Counted from the stretch's first letter, positions 42,440 through 51,760 are shown. The stretch is 56,519 nt of DNA from an uncultured Eubacterium sp. (GCA_934322085.1 CAKRGF010000017.1:1-56519); one strand, 5' to 3'. Numbers and translations: made by a program. The notes: a model not told the origin generated them from the sequence alone.

Positions 42440-43574
42440 ATTCTCTTTTTTCAAAAAAATCATCAAACAATATCCACATTGCCCGAAACAAACGCATAAT
42501 CTGCCATACCGCCATGCCACGCAGGTTGTATTCCTTAATCAAACTATATTTTGCAGATAAACTTCTCACATCCTCAAACCATACTTCATGCCGTACATTG
42601 TCTCTTTCATAGGTAAAATACGGAGACTGCACCGTCCCATCAAATTCGATTACAGCACTGTTATTAATTGCAATCTGCACCGCTTCCACATGTCCAATCG
42701 TGACTGCCTGACTCTCCCCTCTCATAAAAGGAAGAATCCAGTCATATCCGTAATTTGGCACCCCCAATAATATTTTTTCCGATGGAATTTCTGTCAGTGC
42801 ATACTCCACAACCTGCCTTACCTTATTAAGCGGTGCAACAGCCATTGGCGGACCGTATTTGTAGCCCCACTCATATGTCATAAGAAGCACCTGATTTGCC
42901 GCCTCACCAAGTCCTCCATAATCTTTTCCCTCATATAAAAGTCCCGGCTGCTCTGCCGATGTTTTTGGTGCTAACGCCACACTCACGAGATACCCTTCTT
43001 CATTCATACGAACCCGCAGTTCTCTTACAAACGCCGTGAACAAATCCCTATCCTCTTTTAAAATATACTCAAAATCAACATCGACACCACGGAAATTCTT
43101 CTCCCTGACTTCTCTCTGCAGTCCGCTAAGCAGCCGCTCCGTGCTCTCTTCGCTCGTAAGTACCGCATGAATTCGGCTGTTACTGAATTTTCCATCCGGC
43201 CCAATCGGTGTCAAAGTCAGGTATGCATTTCTCCCGTATTCAGCCGCCATCCGGCGCATTGCATCATCGGATGGTACCGGTTGAATTAATTCTCCCTCCT
43301 CCGTAAAACCATAAGAAAATACGAGCAGCCCACTCATATAGGGAAGTGTCTGGCGCAATACCCATGGACTGATATACGGATAGGCATAGCCATTTGCCGA
43401 CGCCGTCATTTTTACTCCAGAAGACACACCATCCGGAATCAGAAGTGCTTCTCCAACCGCCAAGCGATACGGATACGGAATCTGATTGATGTAGGCAATT
43501 TCTTCCGTCGACACATCATACAATTCAGCTATTTTATCAATGGTATCCCCTTCCTTCACAACGTAAATTGACAT
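42438..43574 (-). CDS. LysM-GH18 enzyme, spore-lytic YaaH/SleL type
   Basis: A 378-residue protein without a signal peptide: one LysM domain (3-48, 'YVVKEGDTIDKIAELYDVS', 'VGEALLIP') and a glycoside hydrolase 18 barrel (about 60-370). The active-site strand 'GVDVDFEY' contains D165, D167 and catalytic E169. This layout matches YaaH/SleL, cortical-fragment glucosaminidases found on spores. Absence of a signal peptide fits a protein made in the mother cell and bound to spores by LysM. I chose the ATG at 43574, with TTGGAGAG upstream. This is one sign that the organism, or its ancestors, sporulates. Confidence 0.9.
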   Translation of the reverse strand: MSIYVVKEGDTIDKIAELYDVSTEEIAYINQIPYPYRLAVGEALLIPDGVSSGVKMTASANGYAYPYISPWVLRQTLPYMSGLLVFSYGFTEEGELIQPVPSDDAMRRMAAEYGRNAYLTLTPIGPDGKFSNSRIHAVLTSEESTERLLSGLQREVREKNFRGVDVDFEYILKEDRDLFTAFVRELRVRMNEEGYLVSVALAPKTSAEQPGLLYEGKDYGGLGEAANQVLLMTYEWGYKYGPPMAVAPLNKVRQVVEYALTEIPSEKILLGVPNYGYDWILPFMRGESQAVTIGHVEAVQIAINNSAVIEFDGTVQSPYFTYERDNVRHEVWFEDVRSLSAKYSLIKEYNLRGMAVWQIMRLFRAMWILFDDFFEKRE

Positions 43575-43627
43575 ATCCGTTCTCTCCAAAAAACTTCATA
43601 ACTCTCATCTATTCTATGCTTTTCCCC

Positions 43628-43663
43628 AAAAAAAGAGAACTACCACAATGGTAATTCTCTTTT
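43628..43663 (-). terminator. Terminator of the tRNA operon
   Basis: Minus strand: AAAAGAGAATTACCA, a short loop, TGGTAGTTCTCTTTT and more T residues, six bases after tRNA-Leu. Confidence 0.85.
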
Positions 43664-43668
43664 AACAA

Positions 43669-43754
43669 TGCTGGTAACCGGAATCGAACCGGTACGGGTG
43701 TCACCACCCACAGGATTTTAAGTCCTGGGCGTCTGCCAGTTCCGCCACACCAGC
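43669..43754 (-). tRNA. tRNA-Leu (anticodon TAA)
   Basis: An 86-base cloverleaf with a long variable arm. Acceptor GCTGGTG pairs with TACCAGC; the anticodon arm CAGGA-CTTAAAA-TCCTG gives TAA; discriminator A. Last of a four-tRNA cluster. Confidence 0.95.
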
Positions 43755-43793
43755 ATAATAAGTATTTAATCCAGCAGACATGGTCTGCTTAAA

Positions 43794-43867
43794 CGACCCA
43801 GATGGGACTCGAACCCACGACCTCCGCCGTGACAGGGCGGCGCTCTAACCAACTGAGCCACTAGGCC
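43794..43867 (-). tRNA. tRNA-Asp (anticodon GTC)
   Basis: A 74-base cloverleaf: acceptor GGCCTAG with CTGGGTC (two G-T pairs), anticodon arm CCGCC-CTGTCAC-GGCGG giving GTC, discriminator G as expected for Asp. Confidence 0.95.
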
Positions 43868-43874
43868 ATATCCA

Positions 43875-43948
43875 TGGACCCTCGGGGACTCGAACCCCGG
43901 ACCGTCCGGTTATGAGCCGGATGCTCTAACCAACTGAGCTAAAGGTCC
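43875..43948 (-). tRNA. tRNA with anticodon CAT (Met, or Ile2)
   Basis: A 74-base cloverleaf: acceptor GGACCTT with AGGGTCC, anticodon arm TCCGG-CTCATAA-CCGGA giving CAT. The acceptor has a normal first pair, so it is not the initiator. Whether it is elongator Met or the lysidine-modified Ile2 cannot be settled by eye. Confidence 0.93.
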
Positions 43949-43971
43949 GCATATCCTCAAGGAATACAAAG

Positions 43972-44043
43972 TGACCCCTACGGGAATCGAACCCGTGTTA
44001 CCGCCGTGAAAGGGCGATGTCTTAACCGCTTGACCAAGGGGCC
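43972..44043 (-). tRNA. tRNA-Glu (anticodon TTC)
   Basis: A 72-base cloverleaf: acceptor GGCCCCT with AGGGGTC, anticodon loop CTTTCAC giving TTC. It is the first tRNA of the cluster. Confidence 0.94.
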
Positions 44044-44051
44044 TTACATAT

Positions 44052-44115
44052 AGATGTTGACATAATACAGCGCGTCAACATCTAATATAATACCACAATA
44101 ATTTTAAGAATGCAA
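44052..44115 (-). promoter_or_regulatory. tRNA operon promoter with inverted repeat at the start site
   Basis: Minus-strand TTGCAT (44110-44115) and TATTAT (44087-44092) have a 17-base spacer. Immediately downstream is a perfect 10-bp inverted repeat AGATGTTGAC/GTCAACATCT (44052-44083) around a 12-base loop, covering the likely start site and 5' leader of the tRNA-Glu precursor. Confidence 0.65.
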
Positions 44116-44164
44116 GCATTTTCCATATTTCAAATAAAAGTTTTTTACAAATTTACAAAAAGCG

Positions 44165-44213
44165 AAAAGAACTGCAGCCACCCCCGTTTGAGATTGGTTA
44201 TTGCAGTTCTTTT
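44165..44213. terminator. Terminator of the 652-residue LRR gene
   Basis: AAAAGAACTGCA pairs perfectly with TGCAGTTCTTTT across a 25-base loop. It is followed on the minus strand by a TTTTTGT stretch, 18 bases after the LRR stop. Confidence 0.8.
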
Positions 44214-44230
44214 CAAAAGATTCCTTCCTT

Positions 44231-46189
44231 TTACAAAGTAATCAAAGTAGCATGAGCATTATAGGCCATCCAGCGAATCTGATAGCCATTTGGTCCGACA
44301 ATAACAGCTAATTTCGGACAATCATTCACAGCAGACTGTGCGTTCTTTAATTTTGTTCCACTAGCAAATACAATGGACTTCAAATTATTTAAACGGGAAA
44401 TACATCCATATGGAAGTTTTTGTATTCCCTTTTCAAAGTACAATTTTGTTAAATTTGTTACGCGGTAAAATGCATCATAAGAAACTTTCTTTACACTACG
44501 TGGCACATTAAATGTTTTTGCCTTCTTCTTTGACGGATACTGAATCAATTTTGTCATACTACCATTGTAGAGTACGCCATCTTTTACACTAAATTTCTTT
44601 CCATGTCCACCGGTAAATGCTGACAAGTGGTTACAACGGTAAAATACACTTTCATTCATTACCTTCAACTGTGAAGGAATGTGCGCTTCTCTTATTTTTG
44701 TTTCAGAAAAAGCATAATCACCAATATTTTTCACAGAATCGGCGATATCTGCACGAGTAAGTTTGCTGCACGCCTGAAATGCATAGCTGCCAATCTTTTG
44801 TGTTCCTTTATTAATATGAACTGTTCGCAAGTTTCCCATCTGCTGAAATGCATGACTTCCGATTTTCGCCGCAGAGGTGGTTAACTCTCTAAGATAATTA
44901 TTTCCATTAAAGGAATCCGAACGAATATATGTTACACTGGCCGGTACCCGAAAAGTTCGATTAGTCTTATGTAATGGATACTGAATCAGTTTTGTCATAT
45001 CTTTATTATACAAAACGCCATTCTTTGCAGAATAATGCTTGTTTGCGGATGCCACCCGGATAGAACGCAGGCTCGAACAATTATTAAAAGCGTTGGAATT
45101 AATTCCCTTCACATTCGCAGGAATATATATCTTTCTCAACCGGGAACAATCTGCAAATACATTATTCCCTATATAAAGAACATTCTCACCCATATTCAGA
45201 TTACGAATACCAGTTGATGCAAAAGCACTATTTCCGATGAACTGAACATGTTTATTCAATTTAATACTTTTCAATCCGCTTTCTCTAAATGCCGAATCAC
45301 CTATTGCATACACTTTTTTTGTCAGGTGAATGCTTTTTAACGCTTTACAGCCACGGAATGATGACGCCTTAATAAATGATACCTGTTTCGGAAGTGTCAG
45401 CTTATTAAGTTTTTCACAGCCATAAAATAATTTTTCCGGAATATATTTCATCTTTCCCGGCAGAGAAACTTTCCTAAGACTGGTACAATTTCTAAAAATA
45501 CTATCACCAAGTTTTGTGCCGATTCCATTGAACTTAACACTCAATAAATCATCGCACTTGGCAAATGCTTCCTCTTCTACTTTTTTTACACTTGCTGGAA
45601 TCACAACTTTTTTTAATGAGTAATTTTTATAAAATGCTTTCGTTCCAATTTCAGTAAGTTTATTTCCTAAATTAATTTTACTCAATTTAAAGCATTTATA
45701 AAATGCATAGCCTCGAATTTTCTTAACGGAATTTGGCAAATCTATTTTATTCAGTTTCACACAATTATAAAATGCTCCTGACTGTATCTCACGAATAGAA
45801 CTTCCCAATGTTACATTCTCAAGGGAAACACAATCTTCAAACAGATAATAACTGATTTTATCCAATTTAGAAGGAAGTTTCACACTTTTCAGCTTACTGC
45901 ATTTATAAAATGCTCCTCCCTGAATTTCCGTTATAGAGTCTGGTATAGAAACCGACTCACAGATATTTCTGCTAAAAGCATAGCCGGCTATTTTTGTTAC
46001 CTTAAATCCCCCAAGAGTCTCTGGTATCTGAATATTGCCCTTCACGGATGGTACCTTTTGAATAACCGCTTCCTTATCCTCCAAATAATACTCATACCCC
46101 TTTTCCTGATACGTCTTCGCACTAACAGGGTGTGCCAGAAAACAAAACATCAGAAACAGCAGGGTTGCTGCAAGACTAATTTTTTTCAT
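44231..46189 (-). CDS. Secreted BspA-like leucine-rich repeat protein
   Basis: A 652-residue exported protein made almost wholly of LRR_5 (BspA/TpLRR-type) repeats of about 23 residues. Examples are 'IQGGAFYKCSKLKSVKLPS', 'IQSGAFYNCVKLNKIDLPN' and 'IRGYAFYKCFKLSKINLGN'; the repeats run from about residue 65 nearly to the end. Two matching islands ('GVLYNKDMTKLIQYPLHK' and 'GVLYNGSMTKLIQYPSKK') suggest internal duplication. The signal peptide is MKKISLAATLLFLMFCFL to about residue 24. There is no LPxTG or clear anchor, so attachment is probably non-covalent. A GGAGG precedes the start, and the shared 16-bp motif lies 53 bases upstream. Confidence 0.9.
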   Translation of the reverse strand: MKKISLAATLLFLMFCFLAHPVSAKTYQEKGYEYYLEDKEAVIQKVPSVKGNIQIPETLGGFKVTKIAGYAFSRNICESVSIPDSITEIQGGAFYKCSKLKSVKLPSKLDKISYYLFEDCVSLENVTLGSSIREIQSGAFYNCVKLNKIDLPNSVKKIRGYAFYKCFKLSKINLGNKLTEIGTKAFYKNYSLKKVVIPASVKKVEEEAFAKCDDLLSVKFNGIGTKLGDSIFRNCTSLRKVSLPGKMKYIPEKLFYGCEKLNKLTLPKQVSFIKASSFRGCKALKSIHLTKKVYAIGDSAFRESGLKSIKLNKHVQFIGNSAFASTGIRNLNMGENVLYIGNNVFADCSRLRKIYIPANVKGINSNAFNNCSSLRSIRVASANKHYSAKNGVLYNKDMTKLIQYPLHKTNRTFRVPASVTYIRSDSFNGNNYLRELTTSAAKIGSHAFQQMGNLRTVHINKGTQKIGSYAFQACSKLTRADIADSVKNIGDYAFSETKIREAHIPSQLKVMNESVFYRCNHLSAFTGGHGKKFSVKDGVLYNGSMTKLIQYPSKKKAKTFNVPRSVKKVSYDAFYRVTNLTKLYFEKGIQKLPYGCISRLNNLKSIVFASGTKLKNAQSAVNDCPKLAVIVGPNGYQIRWMAYNAHATLITL

Positions 46190-46241
46190 AACATTTCCTC
46201 CATTCTACTTTGTGTTTATATATATTACGATTCAGAATATG

Positions 46242-46257
46242 GAAAAGTTGCATTTTT
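46242..46257 (-). promoter_or_regulatory. Shared motif upstream of LRR gene (copy 2)
   Basis: AAAAATGCAACTTTTC, 53 bases upstream of the LRR start codon, followed after nine bases by AATCGT and then TAATATATATAA. It matches copy 1 in sequence and spacing, whereas the surrounding bases differ. Confidence 0.6.
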
Positions 46258-46267
46258 TCAATTTTTT

Positions 46268-47740
46268 TTAATTTCTTTGCTCCTTTGGTTTATGAAATGC
46301 CACTGCAAAAATCCCACCTAACAGTAACAGGGCAAATGCCATCCACAATACAAGCGTTTTTATTCCCATACCTGCAAATGTATCATAATATCCTTTCAGA
46401 TAAATAATAACGATAATCAATGGCAGTACATATGTCATATAACCACGCAGCCAGAGCGGAAATTTCTTTCCTTCTCCCTGATTGACTTCATCGCAGAATG
46501 CATGCCATCCCCATCCGTTTTTTCTTGTACAAAACAGTACAAACACCAAACCGCCCAATGGAAGAATGTTATAGGAAACAAGGAAATCCTCTAAATCCAT
46601 AATACTTGAACCTGCTCCCATTGGCTGAAACCATTTCCATATATTATAGCCAAGAACTGCCGGCGTACTAAGTACAGTCATGAGCGGAATATTTACCAGA
46701 ACCGTCTTTTTTCGGCTCCATCCCAACGTATCCATGTAATAGGAGATGATACTTTCAAATACGGCAATTACAGTTGACAATGCCGCAAATGCCATAAACA
46801 CGAAAAACATTCCCGCCCAGATGCTGCCTCCCGGCATATTACTAAATACATTCGGCAATGTTAAAAACAGAAGAGACGGACCTGCTCCTGGTTCTACACC
46901 AAATGAAAAGCATGCCGGAATAATAATAAATCCTGCCATCAAAGCAACGAAGGTATCTACGCACATAATACGGGTTCCCTCACCCAGCAGTCTACGCTCT
47001 TTTCCTAAATAACTACCAAATATTTCCATGTTACCCATACCAACGCTCAAGGTAAAAAATGCGTGCGACATTGCAGCAAAAATTGTATTTCCAACACCAT
47101 TTTCCGCTACGGATGAAAAATTAGGAATCAAATAAAAGGCAACACCTTTCATCGCTCCCGGAGACAGCAGCGAATGAACGGCAAGAATTACCATAATGAT
47201 AATCAACACACTCATCATCACTTTTGTTATTTTTTCAATACCATTCTGCAAACCAAGCGCACAGACAAAAAAGGATACGAGAATAGCAAGAACATTCCAA
47301 AACATCATCGTCTGTGGCGAAGACTGCATGGTATCAAATGCATTTTGAATGGCGCCACTATCCAGACCATGAAGCTGTCCGGTCAGCGAACGGTATGCAT
47401 AATACAAAATCCATCCTGCCACCATCGTATAGAACATCATCAGCATGTAAAATCCAACAATACTCAGCCATTTCATATGATGGAAGCGGCTTCCCTTCTG
47501 CTCCAGTTTCTCATATGCCTGCGCCATGCTTTTCTGGCTGGCACGTCCAACCGCAAATTCACAAAGCAAAATCGGCAGCCCCAAAATCACCAAAAACACT
47601 AAGTATATTAAAATAAAAGCAGCCCCTCCATATTCACCACAAATATAAGGGAACTTCCATACGTTTCCAAGTCCTACCGCACACCCTGCTGATACCAGAA
47701 TAAATCCTAAGCGGCTTCCAAATTTTTCGCGTTCTTTCAT
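46268..47740 (-). CDS. Sodium-dependent transporter, NSS/SNF family
   Basis: A 490-residue neurotransmitter:sodium symporter family protein with about 11-12 membrane helices. The diagnostic first helix reads 'FILVSAGCAVGLGNVWKFPY', which contains the unwound sodium-binding segment, and 'GGAAFILIYLVFLVILGLP' follows. Bacterial members take up amino acids (LeuT, MhsT) or unknown substrates, driven by Na+. The start at 47740 follows GAAAGGA; the longer frame is unlikely. It appears to be a single-gene unit. Confidence 0.93.
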   Translation of the reverse strand: MKEREKFGSRLGFILVSAGCAVGLGNVWKFPYICGEYGGAAFILIYLVFLVILGLPILLCEFAVGRASQKSMAQAYEKLEQKGSRFHHMKWLSIVGFYMLMMFYTMVAGWILYYAYRSLTGQLHGLDSGAIQNAFDTMQSSPQTMMFWNVLAILVSFFVCALGLQNGIEKITKVMMSVLIIIMVILAVHSLLSPGAMKGVAFYLIPNFSSVAENGVGNTIFAAMSHAFFTLSVGMGNMEIFGSYLGKERRLLGEGTRIMCVDTFVALMAGFIIIPACFSFGVEPGAGPSLLFLTLPNVFSNMPGGSIWAGMFFVFMAFAALSTVIAVFESIISYYMDTLGWSRKKTVLVNIPLMTVLSTPAVLGYNIWKWFQPMGAGSSIMDLEDFLVSYNILPLGGLVFVLFCTRKNGWGWHAFCDEVNQGEGKKFPLWLRGYMTYVLPLIIVIIYLKGYYDTFAGMGIKTLVLWMAFALLLLGGIFAVAFHKPKEQRN

Positions 47741-47861
47741 CTTTTTTCCTTTCAAAAATACAAATTGCATTAAAGGATAATTATACCGCAAAAATTTAAA
47801 ATTTGTCAACTGCACCTATGACGTTATTTGTATCAAATATTTGTTGACAATTTTTTGTTTC

Positions 47862-48008
47862 CATAATTCAGTAGCAGAAAAACTTTGCGTCTCGTGGGCA
47901 CTCCCGTTCATTGAGTGCGTAGCGGTATGGGCACTGAAACTACCAGTGCCCCATACCGACGTACTCAAAACCCACTCGTCACAAAGTTTTTCTGCTCCTA
48001 AATTATTG
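47862..48008. repeat. Long palindromic element between transporter and repeat protein
   Basis: Outer arms AGCAGAAAAACTTTG (from 47873) and CAAAGTTTTTCTGCT (to 47996) extend further through ATAATT/AATTAT and inward through CTCGTGGG/CCCACTCG. The inner hairpin is GAGTGCGTAGCGGTATGGGC, then ACTG, with its complement around AAACTAC. Read on the minus strand the order of parts (outer stem, inner hairpin, then a CTCAA-xx-GAA stretch) matches the elements at 2.8 and 8.6 kb, though the sequences differ. The rest of the 349-base gap 47741-48089 shows nothing recognisable. Confidence 0.7.
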
Positions 48009-48089
48009 GAATCAAAATAAATAGGCATCAAACATTTCACACGAAACAATTGTACAAAAATAATTAATCTGCTAAAGTTCTAAAATATA

Positions 48090-51041
48090 CTATTTTTTCA
48101 CTTTAATCTTTTTTACTTTACTCCACTTACTATAAATCTTTTTCCCGCTTTCTATTGTAACAGCTCGTATTTTAATAAAATATGTTTTTCCAATCTTTAA
48201 TTTAGTCAAAGTAGTTTTTGTCTTTGTTACTTTCTTTGTTTTCTTGTTTTTAAATTTTTTACTTGTACCATAAGCAACTTGGTACGTTTTTGCCTTGGCT
48301 AACTTTTTCCATGATAATGTAATTTTTCTTTCCTTCTTATTTTTTGCTGATGATATAACAACTTTTTTTCGCTTAAAGGCTCCCTGTTGTCCCTGTTTTG
48401 TAGAAGGCACTGGTGTCACCTTAATGACAGGCGATGGACTTGGGGTTACTACCGGTGTTGGTGTTATAATCACATCTTTAGTCTTTGTAAGCACTATACT
48501 TTCAGACAAGTTTTTAGGCAGCACTGTATAAGTCTTTCCTAAAGCATCCTCCCAAATCCCTTGAGGCAATTTTATCTCAGCTTTCAGATTTATAGGTGTT
48601 TTTATTTCAGACAAAGACACCGTGCCTTTAAAAAATGATTCCCATCCATTATCTTCATTTGCCACATTTTTCAAATTCCATTTGCTAAGATTCAACTTTG
48701 TTAAATTGTGACAACATTCAAATACACCACTTAGTCCATATGTCTTGTCAATACTATCAATACTTGAATCTCCTAAATCCAACTCCCGAAGACTAAAGCA
48801 TTTTTCAAACATTCCCCCAAAATATTTTACCTGTCGTAAATCAAAACTTTGCAAATTAAGCTTTTGTAATGAATAACATTTACTAAACATACCCGCCATA
48901 CTACATACTTTATTTGTTTTTAAATTACTTAAATCCACGTTTTTCAATGAATTACATTCCGAAAACATCTTATACATTGTTTCTACATTTATTGTGTTAA
49001 ATGACCCTAAGTCGATAGTTTTAAGAGAATAGTCTCTATAAAACATATAACTCATATTAGTAATCTTAGATGTATCAAAATTTTTAAATTCTATTTTTTC
49101 CAAATAAGGCAAATCTGCAAATAATCTTTCTGCATCCGTAATATTGCTTACGTCAACCACACAAGATTTAATATATTTTGAAGCTTCATGCCATTTCGGA
49201 TATATTTCTACATCTTCTTCTGCTTTCTCATCTTTAGCTACTGCTTCACCACTTCCAGTAATCGTAAGTTTACCCTGCGCATCAATATTCCATTTTAAAT
49301 CTCCACTTACACCTTCAAAAACCGCAAAAGATTCCGGATGAACGATTTTTCTTGTTAATTTAATTGATTTACTATTTATTGGAAATCTGCTATACGCTTT
49401 TCCTGAATCATCTTTCCACGGAGTATAATCGGAGGTTAATTCCGGCAGCGCAGCATCATCCTTAATATAATCGCTATTAGAATCCCCGTTATCAAATATA
49501 TTTTTAAGATTATACGGTGTCTGAATTTCAACTAGATTATCTAATTCATCAATACGAAAACTATTACATTTCGTCAAATTAAATGAACTTAAATTTATAC
49601 TTTTTAATAAATCGCAATATCTAAATATGTCATACACCGATTTTAAATTAGAAGTATCTAAATTGCTTAAATCAGCAATTTCTGCATTTGAGCAATTAGC
49701 AAACATATAATCCATATTTTCAACATTCTCGGTATTGAAATGCTTAAATTTAATTTGAGATAATCCCATGCAGCCCTGAAACATTCTGGACATATTTTTT
49801 ACATTAGAAGTATCTAATGTTTCAAAATCATCCAATGATTGTAACTTCTGACACCATGCAAACATTGCCTTCATATTTGTTACACTTGAAGTATCCCAAT
49901 CACTCATATCAATTTTTACAAGATTATCACAGCCATCAAACATATAATTACAATTTGTCATTCCTGTAACATTTATTTTTGCCGTAATAATTTCATCTGT
50001 ATAATCCAGCCACTCGGGAAGCCTCATATCTTCTTCCCCAATAATATAGCCATCCCCCAAGCCTTTCCAGTTACCATTTCCCTCCAATTTAAGACATCCA
50101 TTTGAGTCAATTGACCATACTATATTTCCATCCTTTCCTGAATGTGCAACTTTACTGCTTGCACACTCCGGTACATCAATAGAAAGGTTACCTGCCGACG
50201 GTGTTTCTACCGGATTCGTCTCTTCATAATCCCACTCAAAATTATGAATCACACCTGCATTTTTCCACAGTAAAGATGCTTTTTTAATAGTAATAATCGG
50301 GCGCACGGTCACATAACTTGAAAATGACAAAGTACCATACTTCCCTATATAAAGATTATCTGTCACATTCGCCATTCTGATAATACCTCTTTTCGCACAG
50401 GTTCTCGTAATTAAACCACGCTTTGTTCCGCCCTTTGACTTAACAAAGTCTGTTAAACGCATATCCAAATTAATTTTAGAATTCGTAAGCGCATAATCCT
50501 TTTTAGATGCCTCATCCCATGATAATAACGCCACATTATCTTGTGTGTCATTACATTCCACAACATAGCGACTATCAATATCATTCGATAACATTTTTTG
50601 AACAATTGCATTCTTTTCATCTGCACTAAAAGCATTGTTATAAAACTCATTATTCAGCCATTTTCGCAGAGAACAGTTTTCCCATGTAACGCTTTCCTCC
50701 GTTCCATTATGAAACTGCCGATACTCCAGACATTTGTCTGCCAATAATAATACTTCATCATTGTCAACAGACAACACCCTCCACTGTATCGGAGTTTTAT
50801 TATCCTTATCATCTGCTTTTCCATCATTGTTTGTGTCATTTTGCCAGTATCTTCCAAAATAAACACTATCCCATGATGTCACACCGTTTGCATCCGTTGT
50901 CGGAGCTTTTAAATCACTATTAACCGTATTTGCTGTTGTTATTGTTTTTGCTATTGTTACTTTCGTTTCCTTTTTCAATGGTGTAATGCATACCGCAGCA
51001 ATAAGCAGTAACACCACCATTATTCTCCTAATTCTTTTCAT
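48090..51041 (-). CDS. Large secreted BspA-like protein with DUF6273-like, DUF285 and FnIII domains
   Basis: A 983-residue exported protein. After a signal peptide (1-20) comes a DUF6273-like domain (about 56-260: 'SVYFGRYWQND', 'PIQWRVLSVD', 'ENCSLRKWLNNEFYNNAF'). Two blocks of BspA-type DUF285 repeats follow (about 340-500 and 640-830), with units such as 'FDGCDNLVKIDMSDWDTSSV' and 'NMDYMFANCSNAEIADLSNL'. The tail has a Pro/Val/Thr linker (ITPTPVVTPSPSPVIK) and one fibronectin type III-like domain (about 895-983). It is probably a surface adhesin or sensor. The start follows AAGGAGG. It is divergent from the XRE regulator. Confidence 0.88.
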   Translation of the reverse strand: MKRIRRIMVVLLLIAAVCITPLKKETKVTIAKTITTANTVNSDLKAPTTDANGVTSWDSVYFGRYWQNDTNNDGKADDKDNKTPIQWRVLSVDNDEVLLLADKCLEYRQFHNGTEESVTWENCSLRKWLNNEFYNNAFSADEKNAIVQKMLSNDIDSRYVVECNDTQDNVALLSWDEASKKDYALTNSKINLDMRLTDFVKSKGGTKRGLITRTCAKRGIIRMANVTDNLYIGKYGTLSFSSYVTVRPIITIKKASLLWKNAGVIHNFEWDYEETNPVETPSAGNLSIDVPECASSKVAHSGKDGNIVWSIDSNGCLKLEGNGNWKGLGDGYIIGEEDMRLPEWLDYTDEIITAKINVTGMTNCNYMFDGCDNLVKIDMSDWDTSSVTNMKAMFAWCQKLQSLDDFETLDTSNVKNMSRMFQGCMGLSQIKFKHFNTENVENMDYMFANCSNAEIADLSNLDTSNLKSVYDIFRYCDLLKSINLSSFNLTKCNSFRIDELDNLVEIQTPYNLKNIFDNGDSNSDYIKDDAALPELTSDYTPWKDDSGKAYSRFPINSKSIKLTRKIVHPESFAVFEGVSGDLKWNIDAQGKLTITGSGEAVAKDEKAEEDVEIYPKWHEASKYIKSCVVDVSNITDAERLFADLPYLEKIEFKNFDTSKITNMSYMFYRDYSLKTIDLGSFNTINVETMYKMFSECNSLKNVDLSNLKTNKVCSMAGMFSKCYSLQKLNLQSFDLRQVKYFGGMFEKCFSLRELDLGDSSIDSIDKTYGLSGVFECCHNLTKLNLSKWNLKNVANEDNGWESFFKGTVSLSEIKTPINLKAEIKLPQGIWEDALGKTYTVLPKNLSESIVLTKTKDVIITPTPVVTPSPSPVIKVTPVPSTKQGQQGAFKRKKVVISSAKNKKERKITLSWKKLAKAKTYQVAYGTSKKFKNKKTKKVTKTKTTLTKLKIGKTYFIKIRAVTIESGKKIYSKWSKVKKIKVKK

Positions 51042-51071
51042 TTTAGATTCCTCCTTCTACATTTATGTAAT

Positions 51072-51122
51072 GCTACACATATTTTAACATAATTATAATT
51101 ATTACGCTACATATTTTTACAT
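51072..51122. promoter_or_regulatory. Direct repeats in the divergent region next to the XRE gene
   Basis: GCTACACATATTTTAACAT (51072-51090) and GCTACATATTTTTACAT (51106-51122) start 34 bp apart. The second overlaps the likely -35 region of the XRE gene, whose -10 would be TATAAT at 51142-51147. The pair lies between the 983-residue surface protein and the regulator, so it is a candidate binding site controlling both. Confidence 0.5.
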
Positions 51123-51171
51123 TATATCTTTTATTCGCACATATAATAAACGTACAAAGGGGGCTATATCA

Positions 51172-51597
51172 TTGAAAAAAACAATTATTCCGGAAAAATT
51201 AAAAGAATTAAGAAAAGCAAATGGCTACACCCAGGATTATGTAGCATCTTATTTAGGAATTGTTAGACAAACTTATTCTCATTATGAAACAGGAAAACGT
51301 ACACCTAACTATGACACCCTCTACAAACTTGGAAATTTATATAATATTTCAGTAGACGATATGATTCAATTAATAGCAGTTCCTGACGAATTAGAAGAAT
51401 ATAATTTTGCACAACCGCCGGCAAACAAGGACTTATCTGATTATCTGGATTATCTTAACAACCCAAATAATCAAAAAAAGTTCCATTTGTTAAATCGATA
51501 CGAAAAAGAATTGCTGTATTATTTTGAAAAGCTCTCTGACATAGACCGTAAAGAAATTATTGAGTTCACAAAAATCAAGGCACGGAAGAGGAAATAG
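51172..51597 (+). CDS. XRE-family transcriptional regulator
   Basis: A 141-residue protein with an N-terminal Cro/C1-type helix-turn-helix (8-63: 'LKELRKANGYTQDYVASYLG', 'RQTYSHYETGKRTP'). A C-terminal helical part of about 70 residues without a recognised ligand domain follows. It starts at a TTG codon with AAAGGGGG eight bases upstream; no ATG is available nearby. It is divergent from the 983-residue repeat protein and may regulate it. The 163 bases after its stop hold no gene I can support. Confidence 0.88.
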   Translation: MKKTIIPEKLKELRKANGYTQDYVASYLGIVRQTYSHYETGKRTPNYDTLYKLGNLYNISVDDMIQLIAVPDELEEYNFAQPPANKDLSDYLDYLNNPNNQKKFHLLNRYEKELLYYFEKLSDIDRKEIIEFTKIKARKRK

Positions 51598-51760
51598 GAT
51601 CTTCATAGCCTTCCTCTAACTCCTCCCACAAGGGCTGTCCCATCCTTCTCACTACTAGGACAGATAGTAATTAGTAACATGTACCGCAAAACACATAATA
51701 TATAAAGGCATACACTCAAAAAACACCCTACCATTTTACAGTGTAAACACCACCTTACAA

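Noticed and set aside
51598..51760. Small gene after the XRE regulator
   Set aside because: No frame with a ribosome site and start of useful length is seen on either strand.
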